Origin: CAYMCO01 sp964388955
GTDB lineage: Bacteria; Chloroflexota; Anaerolineae; Anaerolineales; E44-bin32
Assembly: GCA_964388955.1 (NCBI GenBank)
Contig: CAYMCO010000042.1
Location: 1 to 43,897, forward strand
DNA length: 43,897 nucleotides
Direction of reading: 5' to 3'
Below, piece after piece: positions 1 through 8,445 of this stretch. The translations under genes and the position numbers were made by a program. Each line of letters begins with the position of its first letter. The first letter of the stretch is position 1. The notes under the pieces were generated by a model. That model saw nothing but the letters and a program-made list of their open reading frames with translations, did no database searches and had not been told where the DNA came from.

Positions 1-223
1 GCCTTTCCCCGCGCCGCTCAAATGAGCGCTGAAGCGCTCACTACAAACGCGTTGGAAGGCGACCGTTCGTAGTGCGCACTTTAGTGCGCCCAGATTCGTT
101 GAAGTGTGGCCTGAGGCCGGAAGATCACGCCCGGGCCACACCCCGGCCAGCCAATTCGCCCCTCGGAGCCTTTCCCCGTGCCGCTCAAATAAGCGCTGGA
201 GCGCTCACTACAAACGCGCTCCG
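1..223. repeat. 55-bp direct repeat, two copies
   Basis: Bases 1-55 and 168-222 are near-identical direct copies. Both start GCCTTTCCCCG and end with CACTACAAACGCG, with only a few substitutions. Each contains a small dyad around AGCGCT. Between them, around 69-90, lies another short palindrome-like stretch of AGTGCGC motifs. I see no convincing coding sequence in 1-440. This looks like intergenic repeat material of the REP type. Confidence 0.6.
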
Positions 224-277
224 GGCTTACAGCCGTCACCGTGCAGGCCGCGCAGCGCCATCGCCGATCGCCCCCCC

Positions 278-305
278 GTAGAGACGTTGCATGCAACGCC
301 TCTAC
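278..305. repeat. 28-bp REP-like palindrome
   Basis: The left arm GTAGAGACGTTGC and right arm GCAACGCCTCTAC form a 28-bp palindrome centred on GCATGC with one mismatch. Palindromes of this look occur dispersed between genes in many bacterial genomes. There is no T-tract, so it is not called a terminator. Confidence 0.6.
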
Positions 306-444
306 GCGGATATTCATCTAGTGTCCAACCTAGCTTCCTTTGGACGAGGGATCAGGCCGCAAGCCTCCCGCCCGAATGTCCCCCCAAGGCCCAGGATTCC
401 AGAGAGTCCCCATCTGCGGTGTTATTGGCAATCTGAGAATCCAA

Positions 445-474
445 GCCGCCTCCAAGTTCAAACTTGGAGGCGGC
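445..474. terminator. perfect 14-bp hairpin, probable terminator
   Basis: Bases 445-458 and 461-474 are exact reverse complements (GCCGCCTCCAAGTT against AACTTGGAGGCGGC) with a 2-nt centre. On the plus strand the stem is followed by TCTCTTT. On the minus strand it lies about 35 nt past the stop codon of the ORF ending at 510, but the tail there (TTGGATT) is poor in T. A terminator role is likely; its direction is uncertain. Confidence 0.55.
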
Positions 475-509
475 TCTCTTTGACGTGGATTGCCCGGTTG
501 AGATTCAGA

Positions 510-620
510 TCACTCGTACCGGACGATCCCATCAAGCAGGTAGAGCCACTCCGCCATCACCTGATCAACGGTTATCTCCTTTCCGGCCGGCGGTTGCTCG
601 ACGCCATTCGCGTCAACCAT
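510..620 (-). pseudogene. short ORF, possible C-terminal gene remnant
   Basis: From the ATG at 620 a 36-residue frame ends at TGA (510-512). Its sequence, with motifs VDANGVEQPPAGKEITV and AEWLYLLDGIVRYE, reads like the ordered C-terminus of a folded protein rather than chance. The frame stays open upstream to about 690 with protein-like text (NPFIGS) but finds no good start, and it runs into the promoter region of the nitroreductase. I do not recognise the family. Either a truncated gene tail or a small real protein; the hairpin at 445-474 follows it. Confidence 0.35.
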
Positions 621-730
621 GGATCCGATGAAGGGGTTGCGTCCTTCGGCCGGTCCGCGCCCTGCGCGGTATGCTCCTCGCCCACGGCGCTATTCTGTGT
701 ATAATCGGCGGGTTGGAAAGGGGCACCCTG

Positions 731-1612
731 ATGACAGAACTCAGTCTGTGCGAAATTGAAATCGACCTCGATAAATGCGATCGGGAGGGTTTGTGCGTGC
801 GCGTGTGTCCCTGGGTCTTTGCGCGGCCCGGTCCGGATGACTATCCCGTGGTTGCCGACCCACAGGCCTGTTATCTCTGCGGACATTGCGTGGCCGTCTG
901 CCCCTCCGGCGCGATCACACACCACGGTTTGGACATGAGCAACTTTCCCCCCGCGGACCGTGAAATGCAGATCCCGCCGGATCGGCTGCTTGGCATCCTG
1001 CGGGCGCGCCGTTCCTATCGAAGCTACAACCGGAAGCGGGGGGTCCATCGGGCGACCATCGAGCGCTTGATCGAAGCGGCGAGGTATTCACCCACCGGGT
1101 CGAACGCACAGACTCTGGCGCATGTGGTGGTTCAGAATCCCGAAACACTCGACATTCTATCTCGGTTATGCGTTGAAGAAATGCGGGCCCGCTACGCACT
1201 TTGGCAGGACACCCAGGCCCGATCGAACATGACTCCCGGCCAGGTCGCCGACCTGGAGAGCTGGGCCGGAACATTCGAGGATGTCATCGAGGCCAATGAG
1301 CGTGGGGAGGATCAGCTGTTCTATGATGCTCCCGGCGTGGTCGTCACCCACGCACCACGGGAGGGGACCTCCTGCCCCGTCGAAGATGCCACCCTGGCGG
1401 CATTTCACATGATGCTGATGGCGGAAAGCCTGGGCCTGGGAACCTGCTATATCGGCAATTTCTACGAGCTAATGAAGGACAGCCCCAAAGTGCGGGACCT
1501 GCTTGGGATCCCAGCGGAGAACGACATTCTGATGTGCTTCACCTTTGGCTACCCCGCGGTGCGCTACCGGCGGCTGGTGGATCGTGCAATGCCGCAGGTG
1601 ACGTGGCTGTGA
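731..1612 (+). CDS. ferredoxin-nitroreductase fusion oxidoreductase
   Basis: This 293-residue protein fuses an N-terminal ferredoxin-like domain (about 1-65) to an FMN nitroreductase domain (about 80-293, opening RARRSYRSY). Such fusions are predicted NAD(P)H or ferredoxin-linked flavin reductases; the substrate is unknown. The second cluster motif is complete (C47, C50, C53, C57). The first has C16, C22 and C26 followed by Pro, but Glu at the expected second Cys, so that site may carry a 3Fe-4S cluster. The ATG at 731 is chosen because GGAAAGGGG lies just upstream and the ferredoxin fold starts there; a longer frame from 671 is less likely. A TATAAT at 700-705 could be its -10 box, without a clear -35. 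Confidence 0.85.
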   Translation: MTELSLCEIEIDLDKCDREGLCVRVCPWVFARPGPDDYPVVADPQACYLCGHCVAVCPSGAITHHGLDMSNFPPADREMQIPPDRLLGILRARRSYRSYNRKRGVHRATIERLIEAARYSPTGSNAQTLAHVVVQNPETLDILSRLCVEEMRARYALWQDTQARSNMTPGQVADLESWAGTFEDVIEANERGEDQLFYDAPGVVVTHAPREGTSCPVEDATLAAFHMMLMAESLGLGTCYIGNFYELMKDSPKVRDLLGIPAENDILMCFTFGYPAVRYRRLVDRAMPQVTWL

Positions 1613-1767
1613 GCCTCCACCACGCATTTCTCCCCGGCCTCCAGACCGGTCGGACATCACAGAGGGGTCATAATTGGCTATCCCGTGCGCTGCTTGGGGG
1701 GCGCGTGGGCCATCGCTCGCTTTCAACCATGGGGTGTGTTCGAGACCCGGGGGGAGAACAGTAGGTC

Positions 1768-2442
1768 GTGGCCAAGGCGGTCATCTTTGACCTTGACGGG
1801 CTCATGATCGACAGTGAGAGGCTCGCGCTGAGCGCCTGGAATGACCTGCTTGCATCCGCCAATTACCGGCTCGGCGAGGAACAATATCGTCATCTCGTCG
1901 GCCGGAGTCACACCGAGTCTGTGCAATATGTGCTCGAACAAACCGGCGTGGACATCCCCTTCAGCGTCCTGGATCAGGATTTCTGGCGCAGGCTGATCGA
2001 ATTGATCAACCAGGGCCTGGATCCCATGCCTGGCCTGATGCCTCTGCTCCAAGATCTGAGCCAGGTCGGTATACCGTTGGGGGTCGCCTCCAACAGCCTG
2101 CGCGCCTATGTGGTCCGGGCATTGGAGATCATCGGGGTAACGGGCTATTTTTCCTGTGTGATCGCGGTCGACCAGGTTCCCAACCCAAAGCCGGCACCCG
2201 ATGTCTACCTGGCCGCGGCTGACTGCTTGAGAACATCGCCGCATGACTGCTTGGCGATCGAAGATTCTGAGAGCGGCATGCGCGCCGCCCTGGCGGCAGG
2301 CATGGAGTGCATCCTGATCCCGCTCCAAGATGCCCAGGTAGCGGCGCCGGAAGTGGTGAGGGCGGTCTATTCGAGCCTCAGCGAGCTCCGCGATCACATC
2401 GGCGGCCTGCTCGGGCTTGAGCGGCCGGCGCGCCGCCCATAG
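1768..2442 (+). CDS. HAD-superfamily hydrolase, beta-phosphoglucomutase-like
   Basis: This 224-residue protein has all HAD subclass I motifs: DLDG with nucleophile D8 and acid/base D10, SN at 108-109, K141 in NPKPAPD, and E165-D166 in IEDSESG. The helical cap and overall length match the beta-phosphoglucomutase/phosphatase group, so it probably acts on a sugar phosphate or similar small phosphoester. The start is GTG at 1768, preceded by GGGGGGAGAA. Its 3' end overlaps the convergent UroD-like gene by 49 bp, so the two tails share sequence on opposite strands. Substrate cannot be read from sequence. Confidence 0.85.
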   Translation: MAKAVIFDLDGLMIDSERLALSAWNDLLASANYRLGEEQYRHLVGRSHTESVQYVLEQTGVDIPFSVLDQDFWRRLIELINQGLDPMPGLMPLLQDLSQVGIPLGVASNSLRAYVVRALEIIGVTGYFSCVIAVDQVPNPKPAPDVYLAAADCLRTSPHDCLAIEDSESGMRAALAAGMECILIPLQDAQVAAPEVVRAVYSSLSELRDHIGGLLGLERPARRP

Positions 2443-3545
2443 TCCCGCGCGTAGCGGTAGGCTTCGATCAGATTTTCCGGCGGTACGTCCGGCTGCAGAT
2501 GGTTGGTCGGCGCAAGAATGTATCCTCCCCCCTGGGACATTCCGTCGATCGCGCGACGGACCTCGCCGCGTACATCCGCCATGCTCCTGCGCATGGCCCC
2601 CTTCATATCCAGATGCCCGTGGAAGATCAGCCGGGACCCGAAGCGCTCCTTGAGGACCTGTGGTTGATTTCCGGGGACATCCGGCTCGATCGGATTCAGG
2701 ACCTCGACGCCGACTTCGATCAGGTCGGGGATGATCTTGGAGATGGCCCCATCGGAGTGGAAGAATATACGCGCTCGCGGCGCCTTTGACTTGATCAGCT
2801 CGTTCAGCTCCTGGCGGGCAGGTGCGAACATCTCTCGAAACAGCTCCGGTGATATGAGCAGTCCGGTTTGAGTACCGAAGTCGTCCGAGGTCTCGACCAT
2901 GTCGACCACCGGGCCCACAGCGTCCAGAAGCCGGCTGTAGAAGGCGAGTTGCAGATCCCTTATCCTACCTACCAGAGCCTTGGCGAAGCGCTTGTCCAGC
3001 AGCAGATCCATCATGAACTGCTCCACCCCGCGGAGGCGTTGGGCCAAGTCGAACATACCGTGCAGTGGCGCCCTGGCCGAGATCGCCCAATCCCCACCCT
3101 CGCGGAGGCGCCGCGCTTCCTGCTGGAGGCCTCGGACCCGGCCCGGATCCTCCGGGCGCGGCCAGGGATAGGTCGCCAGATCGTGCACCTCGGCATCCTG
3201 GAGCGGCGCGTTGATGAAGGGGGAGATGTCCCCCATGCGCGCCCGCTTCATCCCCCACTCGTCGATGCTGACCCCCGCGGGGGTCGGTGGAGGGGACCAA
3301 TTATCAGGCGGGCGCAGCCATACGCGCCGAAAATCCACGCCCAGGGTCTTCAGGACGCGCGCATCGTAATGGCGCACGCTCTCCCCATGCCGGAATTCTC
3401 TGCCCTCGCCCTCCAGCCCGAGGTGACGCAGCAGGGCAAAATAGGCGCCTTCCGTCATGCCCGAGGCGGTGCCCATGAAATCCAATGGCACGCGATCCGG
3501 CTCTCGGTGCGCAAAAGCCGCCAGGACCCGCTGGCGTGAGGTCAT
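2394..3545 (-). CDS. uroporphyrinogen decarboxylase-like (UroD/MtaA superfamily) protein
   Basis: A 383-residue TIM-barrel protein of the UroD/MtaA superfamily: N-terminus RQRVLAAFAHREPDRVPLD, later SDDFGTQTGLLISPELF and GVEVLNPIEPD, typical of the group. True corrinoid methyltransferases bind zinc through a His-x-Cys and a distal Cys. Here the first motif reads HSDG and the distal Cys region reads LAPTNHLQPD, so both Cys ligands appear absent and methyl transfer of the MtaA kind is unlikely. It is the last gene of the amino-sugar operon, 23 bp after the GNAT gene. The ATG at 3545 is chosen because longer starts run into that gene. Function unknown. Confidence 0.8.
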   Translation of the reverse strand: MTSRQRVLAAFAHREPDRVPLDFMGTASGMTEGAYFALLRHLGLEGEGREFRHGESVRHYDARVLKTLGVDFRRVWLRPPDNWSPPPTPAGVSIDEWGMKRARMGDISPFINAPLQDAEVHDLATYPWPRPEDPGRVRGLQQEARRLREGGDWAISARAPLHGMFDLAQRLRGVEQFMMDLLLDKRFAKALVGRIRDLQLAFYSRLLDAVGPVVDMVETSDDFGTQTGLLISPELFREMFAPARQELNELIKSKAPRARIFFHSDGAISKIIPDLIEVGVEVLNPIEPDVPGNQPQVLKERFGSRLIFHGHLDMKGAMRRSMADVRGEVRRAIDGMSQGGGYILAPTNHLQPDVPPENLIEAYRYARDYGRRAGRSSPSRPPM

Positions 3546-3568
3546 CTCGTGGGAGGGCCCCTCCGCGC

Positions 3569-4639
3569 TCACAGCCGCTTCTCCAAGATGAGCCATTCCA
3601 TCACGTCCCGAAAACCGCGCCGCAGGTACATGGCGTATGCGACTGCGTTGCGCTCCGGGCTGGTGTGCAGTTCCACTTCCCCATAGCCCTGGTGGCACAT
3701 GATTCGCAGCCCCGCATCCAGCAGCCGCCATCCCAGCCCATAGCCGCGCCAGTCTTCCGCCATCCGAAGGCTGTATAGCGCGGCCCGGCCGGCCCTGCGC
3801 ATGGGAAACCAGATGCAATCCCCGACCAGATGATCCGCGTCGCGGATTCCGAGGCCCACATATTTCCCCATTGGTTCGAAGTCCTCATACCCGAAATCCC
3901 GGACCGGACCCTCATAGCCCACCGGGCCTCGCCACGGCCGGCTTTGCGAAAACCAGGTCCATTCCAACGGGGAGGGCAATTGCCCGGCTTCCTGGAGCAG
4001 CTCCTCGAGCGTAGCCGGGCTGCGTTGCCCCGAACCGCGCCCGGCAAGATCGGTCCCAGGTTGAAAGAAGCGTTCACCTCCAGGCCGTGATACCAGCGAA
4101 GCGTGCAGCGAGGCGAGCATCGACACCTCGCGCTGCTCCCGGACGGGTTGGTATCCGGCTCGGGAGAAGAAATGCAGCAGGAACGCATCATCTCGAGTGA
4201 GCCCGATGATCTCTGTAGAGCCGCAGTAGGGCTGCCGGGGTCCCTCCTGGGCATGATAGAAGGGCGCACGCAGTCCGTGCACCAGGATTCGCTTGCAGTC
4301 TTCCCGCAGATAGGTTTCGGCCGCCAGGAGCAGACGCCGGCCCAACCCCTGACCCCTGGCCTCCGGGGCAACGAAGGGACCCATCAGGAAACCCCGGCCA
4401 TGCAAACGCGAAAAACGCTGCATGCCCACGGGCGGGATGATGGCGTGTATGGCTCCCTGGAGCACTCCACCCTGCGATGCCGTGAGCAGGCCGGCCGGGT
4501 CGAAACCGGGGTGCTCGAGAACCCGAGAACGGAAGTCCTGGGCCGACACGGGCGCTGCTGCGCGCCGTCCATCCAGCGCGATATTCAGGAGATCGATCAG
4601 CGGGTGCAGGGCGCGCGTCGCAAAGGGCCGGATTTGCAT
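3569..4639 (-). CDS. tandem GNAT acetyltransferase
   Basis: This 356-residue protein holds two GNAT domains. The first acetyl-CoA loop reads ARGQGLGRRLL and the second WRGYGLGWRLL, the latter followed by a typical ERNAVAYAMYLRRGF end. GNATs move an acyl group from acyl-CoA to an amine; in this operon a sugar amine is an attractive but unproven acceptor. The start ATG at 4639 lies 8 bp after the nanE stop; a longer frame to 4771 would overlap nanE. Upstream there is only a weak ribosome binding site, suggesting coupling to nanE translation. A second double GNAT opens the same operon. Confidence 0.8.
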   Translation of the reverse strand: MQIRPFATRALHPLIDLLNIALDGRRAAAPVSAQDFRSRVLEHPGFDPAGLLTASQGGVLQGAIHAIIPPVGMQRFSRLHGRGFLMGPFVAPEARGQGLGRRLLLAAETYLREDCKRILVHGLRAPFYHAQEGPRQPYCGSTEIIGLTRDDAFLLHFFSRAGYQPVREQREVSMLASLHASLVSRPGGERFFQPGTDLAGRGSGQRSPATLEELLQEAGQLPSPLEWTWFSQSRPWRGPVGYEGPVRDFGYEDFEPMGKYVGLGIRDADHLVGDCIWFPMRRAGRAALYSLRMAEDWRGYGLGWRLLDAGLRIMCHQGYGEVELHTSPERNAVAYAMYLRRGFRDVMEWLILEKRL

Positions 4640-4647
4640 TTGCGAAT

Positions 4648-5358
4648 CTATCTGGGATCGGGCCTCGCGGCGGAAGTGGCGGCCACGAACTCGGCCATCA
4701 CCCTCTCCGGCGCGGTGAGTGCAGTGCCGACCACGACGGCATGCGCACCGGCCTGGATCGCGCGGGCGCAATCGGCGGGAGTCTTGAAATGCCCCTCGGC
4801 GATCACCGGGACGGAGACCTCTCGGACCAGTTCTCTCACGAGATCCACGGGGGGTCCGGGGATCCGTTCGTCAGGATAGGCGTAGCGCGCCGAGGTGGTA
4901 GCCACGATATCGGCACCATGTTCCACCGCGAATCGGGCGTCGGCCACGGTGGCGATGTCCGCCATCACGAGGACGTCCAAGTCGCATTTGATCCGCCGGA
5001 TGCGATCCTCGAGCGCTGCGAGGTCCCGATCGTAGTCGGGGAGCACATGCAGAGCGATGATCTCACAGCCCAGTTCCGCCACCTCCTGCGCAGCCTCGAA
5101 GAGCGGTGTGATGTACACACGTTGGTGTTGAGTGGGCAGGCGGATCTTGTGGATCCCAATCACCGGCAAGTCCACGGCGGCGCGGATGGCGGCGATGTCC
5201 AGAGGGCCGTCGGCGCGGATGCCTACCGCCCCCGCCATCTCCGCCGCGCGGGCCATGGCGGCCATATAGGCCGAACCGTGCAGCGGCGCCCCGGGAGCGG
5301 CCTGGCAAGATACCACCAGGCCGCCATTCATCTTCAGATCATCGAGCGTCTTCGGCAT
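4648..5358 (-). CDS. nanE: putative N-acylglucosamine-6-phosphate 2-epimerase (NanE)
   Basis: About 236 residues, the usual NanE length, with the family start NGGLVVSCQAAPG, a central DLPVIGIHKI strand, GADIVATTSARY and the phosphate-binding end VIAEGHFKTPAD ... GAHAVVVGTALT. The family converts N-acetylmannosamine-6-phosphate to N-acetylglucosamine-6-phosphate in the cytoplasm during sialic acid or ManNAc breakdown. The catalytic Lys sits in the GIHKI stretch. Two starts compete: ATG at 5358 with GAGGG 5 nt upstream (chosen), or GTG at 5370, which would overlap the SIS stop as GTGA. It is the most specific clue to the operon's substrate. Confidence 0.85.
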   Translation of the reverse strand: MPKTLDDLKMNGGLVVSCQAAPGAPLHGSAYMAAMARAAEMAGAVGIRADGPLDIAAIRAAVDLPVIGIHKIRLPTQHQRVYITPLFEAAQEVAELGCEIIALHVLPDYDRDLAALEDRIRRIKCDLDVLVMADIATVADARFAVEHGADIVATTSARYAYPDERIPGPPVDLVRELVREVSVPVIAEGHFKTPADCARAIQAGAHAVVVGTALTAPERVMAEFVAATSAARPDPR

Positions 5359-5366
5359 GCGCGCCC

Positions 5367-6467
5367 TCACTCTCGCAATTCTGGCTCCTCCCGCCCAGGG
5401 GGCAGGATGGCGTCCAGCACGTCCCGCATCCCCGGCGGGGCATCGGGGTTCATCCCCCGAGCGCGGGCCGAGTAATAGGTCATGAGCTGAAGCGGGGGCA
5501 GATATGCCAGCCCCGCCATCATGGGGTCCACCGCCGCCGCGATGGGCAGCACGTGCTCTGCGTGGCCTTCCATGTCGAGACCGGGTTCGACAACCGCCAC
5601 CCGCATCGCCCCGAACTTGCCCACCAGATCAAAGAGCTGGCGGCTGAGTTCGAAGTCGAAGCCGGTGATGAGCAGAACCATGATCCATTTCTTGGCAAAG
5701 GGCCCCAGGGATCCGTGCAGTAGCTCACCGGTGTGGTCCCCGTGGGTGATGACGTAGGTGGTCTCCTGCAATTTGATGCCCGCTTCCAGCGCCGCCCCAT
5801 AGTTGCTCCCCGTCCCCCCCACGAAGATGGGCTCGTACCCGACGAGCACCGGCATCATCTCCCGGACCGGCTCTTCCAGCGATCGGATGGTGCCGTCGAT
5901 CACCTCGGGGAACTCCGAGAGCAAGCTCAACCGCCCTTTCGCCAGCGCATCCCCCGAATCCGCCAGGGCGAGCGCCAGCCGCATCAGCAGGCCGGCGCAG
6001 CATATCACGCTCTTGGTCTTGGGGAAAGTGATCTCAGGGCCCTCAGCGGTCAGCAAGGCGACGGGCGCGGTTTGGGCCATCAGGCTGTCGGGGGACCCCG
6101 TCATGGCCACCCCCAGCGCGCCGCGCTCGATGCACTGGGCCAGCGTATCCACCACCCAGCCTCGCTCCCCAGACCGTGACACCGAGACTACCAGGGTCCG
6201 ATCGTCCACCAAGCGGTCCATATAATAGCCCAGCTCGATGGAGGTCAGCACATGGGATTCCAGCCCGCAGTGATAGCGGAACAGCGGCGCGGCGATGAGA
6301 GCGGCCGTGTACGAGCTCCCCACCCCGCACACAACCACGCGGCGGATGCCCAGAGACGCGATCTGGCGAGTCAATTCCGCCACTTGATCTTCATTCTCCG
6401 CCAGCGTTTGCATCAGAACATCCGGGGTTTCGCGGATGTAGGAGATCATGTGAAATTCCTCTGCCAT
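5367..6467 (-). CDS. double-SIS sugar-phosphate isomerase/deaminase
   Basis: 366 residues with two SIS domains, the first opening VVVCGVGSSYTAALIA and the second IFVGGTGSNYGAALEAG. This layout matches the isomerase half of GlmS and related deaminases such as AgaS and FrlB, acting on ketose/aldosamine 6-phosphates. A SRSGE segment and GDHTGELLHGSLGP are also typical. Next to NanE, a natural role is removing ammonia from glucosamine-6-phosphate to give fructose-6-phosphate, since no NagB is seen; this is inference. The ATG at 6467 has a clear GAGGGGAGA site upstream. Confidence 0.82.
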   Translation of the reverse strand: MAEEFHMISYIRETPDVLMQTLAENEDQVAELTRQIASLGIRRVVVCGVGSSYTAALIAAPLFRYHCGLESHVLTSIELGYYMDRLVDDRTLVVSVSRSGERGWVVDTLAQCIERGALGVAMTGSPDSLMAQTAPVALLTAEGPEITFPKTKSVICCAGLLMRLALALADSGDALAKGRLSLLSEFPEVIDGTIRSLEEPVREMMPVLVGYEPIFVGGTGSNYGAALEAGIKLQETTYVITHGDHTGELLHGSLGPFAKKWIMVLLITGFDFELSRQLFDLVGKFGAMRVAVVEPGLDMEGHAEHVLPIAAAVDPMMAGLAYLPPLQLMTYYSARARGMNPDAPPGMRDVLDAILPPGREEPELRE

Positions 6468-6543
6468 GGTCCGTCTCCCCTCAGCGTCTCTCGTGATCTC
6501 CCGCCATCGCAACCTTCGGTTCGCTCTCCGGTGGGGCCTCGGT

Positions 6544-7323
6544 TTACTCTCCGAACTCCAGACTCTTCAACTCATCCGCCCCGGTGATCATCGATACAAT
6601 CTCATCGCTGCTGATGCCGCGAATGGCGCGCTCGCCGCGTATCTCCCCCCTGCGCAGCACGACGACCCGATCCACGACCGAGAAAACGTGCTCCAGGTTG
6701 TGGCTGACGATCACGGCGGCGACCCCTTGACCTTTCAATCGCCTGATGGATTCCAGAGCCTGTTTGGATTCTCGCACTCCCAGCGCGGCGGTGGGCTCGT
6801 CGAGCAAGACCAGACGCTTTCCCCAGCCCACCGCCCGCCCTAGCGCGATCGCCTGCCGCTGGCCGCCGGATAGCACCTCCACCGTCTCCCGCACGGATTC
6901 CAATTCGATTCCCAGGCTTTCCAGAATGCGGCGCGTCTCCGCCTCCATTTCGTGCGTGCGCAGCACATTGATGGTGCCGAAGAGCAGCGGGACGACCAGC
7001 TCCCGGCCCAGGAACATGTTAGCGGTGACATCGAGATTGTTGATGAGCGCCAGATCCTGGTACAGCGTCTCGATCCCCAACTCCTTGGCGTCATCCGGAG
7101 ATTCGATCACCACCTCGCGCCCGCCCCAGCGGATGGCGCCCGCGTCCGGATGCTCCACACCGGATATGATCTTGACCAGGGTGGATTTGCCCGCACCGTT
7201 GTCGCCCACCAGACCCACCGTCTCTTGCGGGTAGACTCGGAAATCCACGTTCCGGAGCGCCTGCACTGCGCCGAAGCTCTTATTGATGCCCTGCAACTCC
7301 AACAATGGTCTTACATCTTCCAT
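6544..7323 (-). CDS. sugar ABC transporter ATP-binding protein, single NBD
   Basis: A 259-residue ABC ATPase: Walker A GDNGAGKST, signature LSGGQ, Walker B LVLLDEPTAAL, and H-loop IVSHN. The sequence style is that of ribose/fructose-type importers, but RbsA-like proteins carry two nucleotide-binding domains and this has one, like FrcA. It must work as a homodimer on the permease encoded just upstream. ATG at 7323 is chosen because AAGGGG lies 6 nt upstream; a GTG at 7338 overlapping the permease stop is the alternative. Confidence 0.9.
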   Translation of the reverse strand: MEDVRPLLELQGINKSFGAVQALRNVDFRVYPQETVGLVGDNGAGKSTLVKIISGVEHPDAGAIRWGGREVVIESPDDAKELGIETLYQDLALINNLDVTANMFLGRELVVPLLFGTINVLRTHEMEAETRRILESLGIELESVRETVEVLSGGQRQAIALGRAVGWGKRLVLLDEPTAALGVRESKQALESIRRLKGQGVAAVIVSHNLEHVFSVVDRVVVLRRGEIRGERAIRGISSDEIVSMITGADELKSLEFGE

Positions 7324-7334
7324 TTTCAGCCCCT

Positions 7335-8348
7335 TCACCGCAGCCGCTGTTTCAGCGTGTCAATGCCAACCGCGAGAAAGATCACCAGTCCGCGTACGAT
7401 GCGATACCAGTACGGAGAGACGACGGCCACGGTGAGCGCGGCGTTGATGGCTCCCAAGAGCAGCACGCCGCCCAGCGCGCCGATCAGGGATCCCCGGCCG
7501 CCCTGCAGACTCACACCGCCGATCACCGCCGCCGCCATCACTTCAAACACCATGCCCTCCGCCATCCCGGGCAGGGCGGCATCCAGCCGAGCCGACATGA
7601 ACCACCCGGCGACTGCCGAGAGCACCCCGCTGAGAACAAAAGCGCCGATGAGCACCCGATCGGGCCCGAGTCCGAAGGCGAAGGCCGCCTCCCTGTCGCC
7701 CCCGACGGCGAACAGCTTCCTGCCAAACAAGGTGCGCGTGGTCACGAAGTGGAAGAACACATACAGCAATATCGTCACGATCACCAGCAAAGGGATGTCC
7801 CCCAGCTTGATGGAGGCCACCGCCTTATACAGGTCCGGGAAGCGGATGACCGCCTGGCTCTTGGTGAAGATGATCGTCAGCCCACGGAAGACGACCAACG
7901 TCGCCAGAGTGACGATGAAGGGATTGATCTTCAACTTCGCGATGAAAACGCCGTTCAGCAGTCCGATCAACCCCCCCATGGCCAGCATAGCCAGCAGCGC
8001 CAGCAGCGGGTTGACCCCCCAGCCAGGCGTTGGGGCCTTGGTGCCCATCAGAACAGCGGCGAACATGGCTGTGAAAGCGAGGATGGATTCCACCGACAGG
8101 TCAAAGTTTCCGGTGATCAGACACAGCGTCTCACCGATGACCAGCACTGCAAGAAAGGTCGAGTGCAGAAGTATGCTGATGAAGACGTTCGTTTGGAAGT
8201 AGCCGGGGATGAAGGAGAAGCCGATCAAAGCCGCGGCCAAAATCAGCCAAATCATATTGTCCAGCACGCCATTTCGAATCTCGGGGCGCTGCCACAGGGC
8301 TCGCAGGCCGCCTGCGTGTCCTGCTTGTGAACTCACCTTGACACCCAT
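7335..8348 (-). CDS. sugar ABC transporter permease (RbsC/FrcC type)
   Basis: 337 residues with about eight to ten hydrophobic helices and family segments ETLCLITGNFDLSVES, GLLNGVFIAKLKINPFIVTL and AAAVIGGVSLQGGRGS, typical of the BPD_transp_2 permeases for ribose, xylose and related sugars. It forms the membrane channel as a homodimer. The ATG at 8348 has GAGGGGAAGGG upstream. A 13-bp hairpin lies about 27 nt before the start, between it and the binding protein gene. The frame overlaps the start region of the ATPase gene, which fits tight coupling. Confidence 0.9.
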   Translation of the reverse strand: MGVKVSSQAGHAGGLRALWQRPEIRNGVLDNMIWLILAAALIGFSFIPGYFQTNVFISILLHSTFLAVLVIGETLCLITGNFDLSVESILAFTAMFAAVLMGTKAPTPGWGVNPLLALLAMLAMGGLIGLLNGVFIAKLKINPFIVTLATLVVFRGLTIIFTKSQAVIRFPDLYKAVASIKLGDIPLLVIVTILLYVFFHFVTTRTLFGRKLFAVGGDREAAFAFGLGPDRVLIGAFVLSGVLSAVAGWFMSARLDAALPGMAEGMVFEVMAAAVIGGVSLQGGRGSLIGALGGVLLLGAINAALTVAVVSPYWYRIVRGLVIFLAVGIDTLKQRLR

Positions 8349-8374
8349 AACCGTTCCCTTCCCCTCCGGGATGG

Positions 8375-8403
8375 GGCTGCTGGCCGGCTTCCGGCCAGCA
8401 GCC
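8375..8403 (-). promoter_or_regulatory. intercistronic 13-bp GC hairpin
   Basis: Bases 8375-8387 (GGCTGCTGGCCGG) pair exactly with 8391-8403 around a 3-nt loop. It lies in the 97-nt gap between the binding-protein stop and the permease start. There is no T-run on the transcript side, so it is not a standard terminator. Similar hairpins after binding-protein genes protect the upstream mRNA from 3' decay and raise the receptor to permease ratio; that role is inferred. Confidence 0.6.
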
Positions 8404-8445
8404 ATGCAGATACTTCTTTCAGATCTTCACACCAACCTCGCCGGG

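Noticed and set aside
6952..8202. Long plus-strand open frame over the ABC ATPase and permease genes
   Set aside because: It is antisense to two well-recognised genes, has no ribosome binding site and its translation has no domain.
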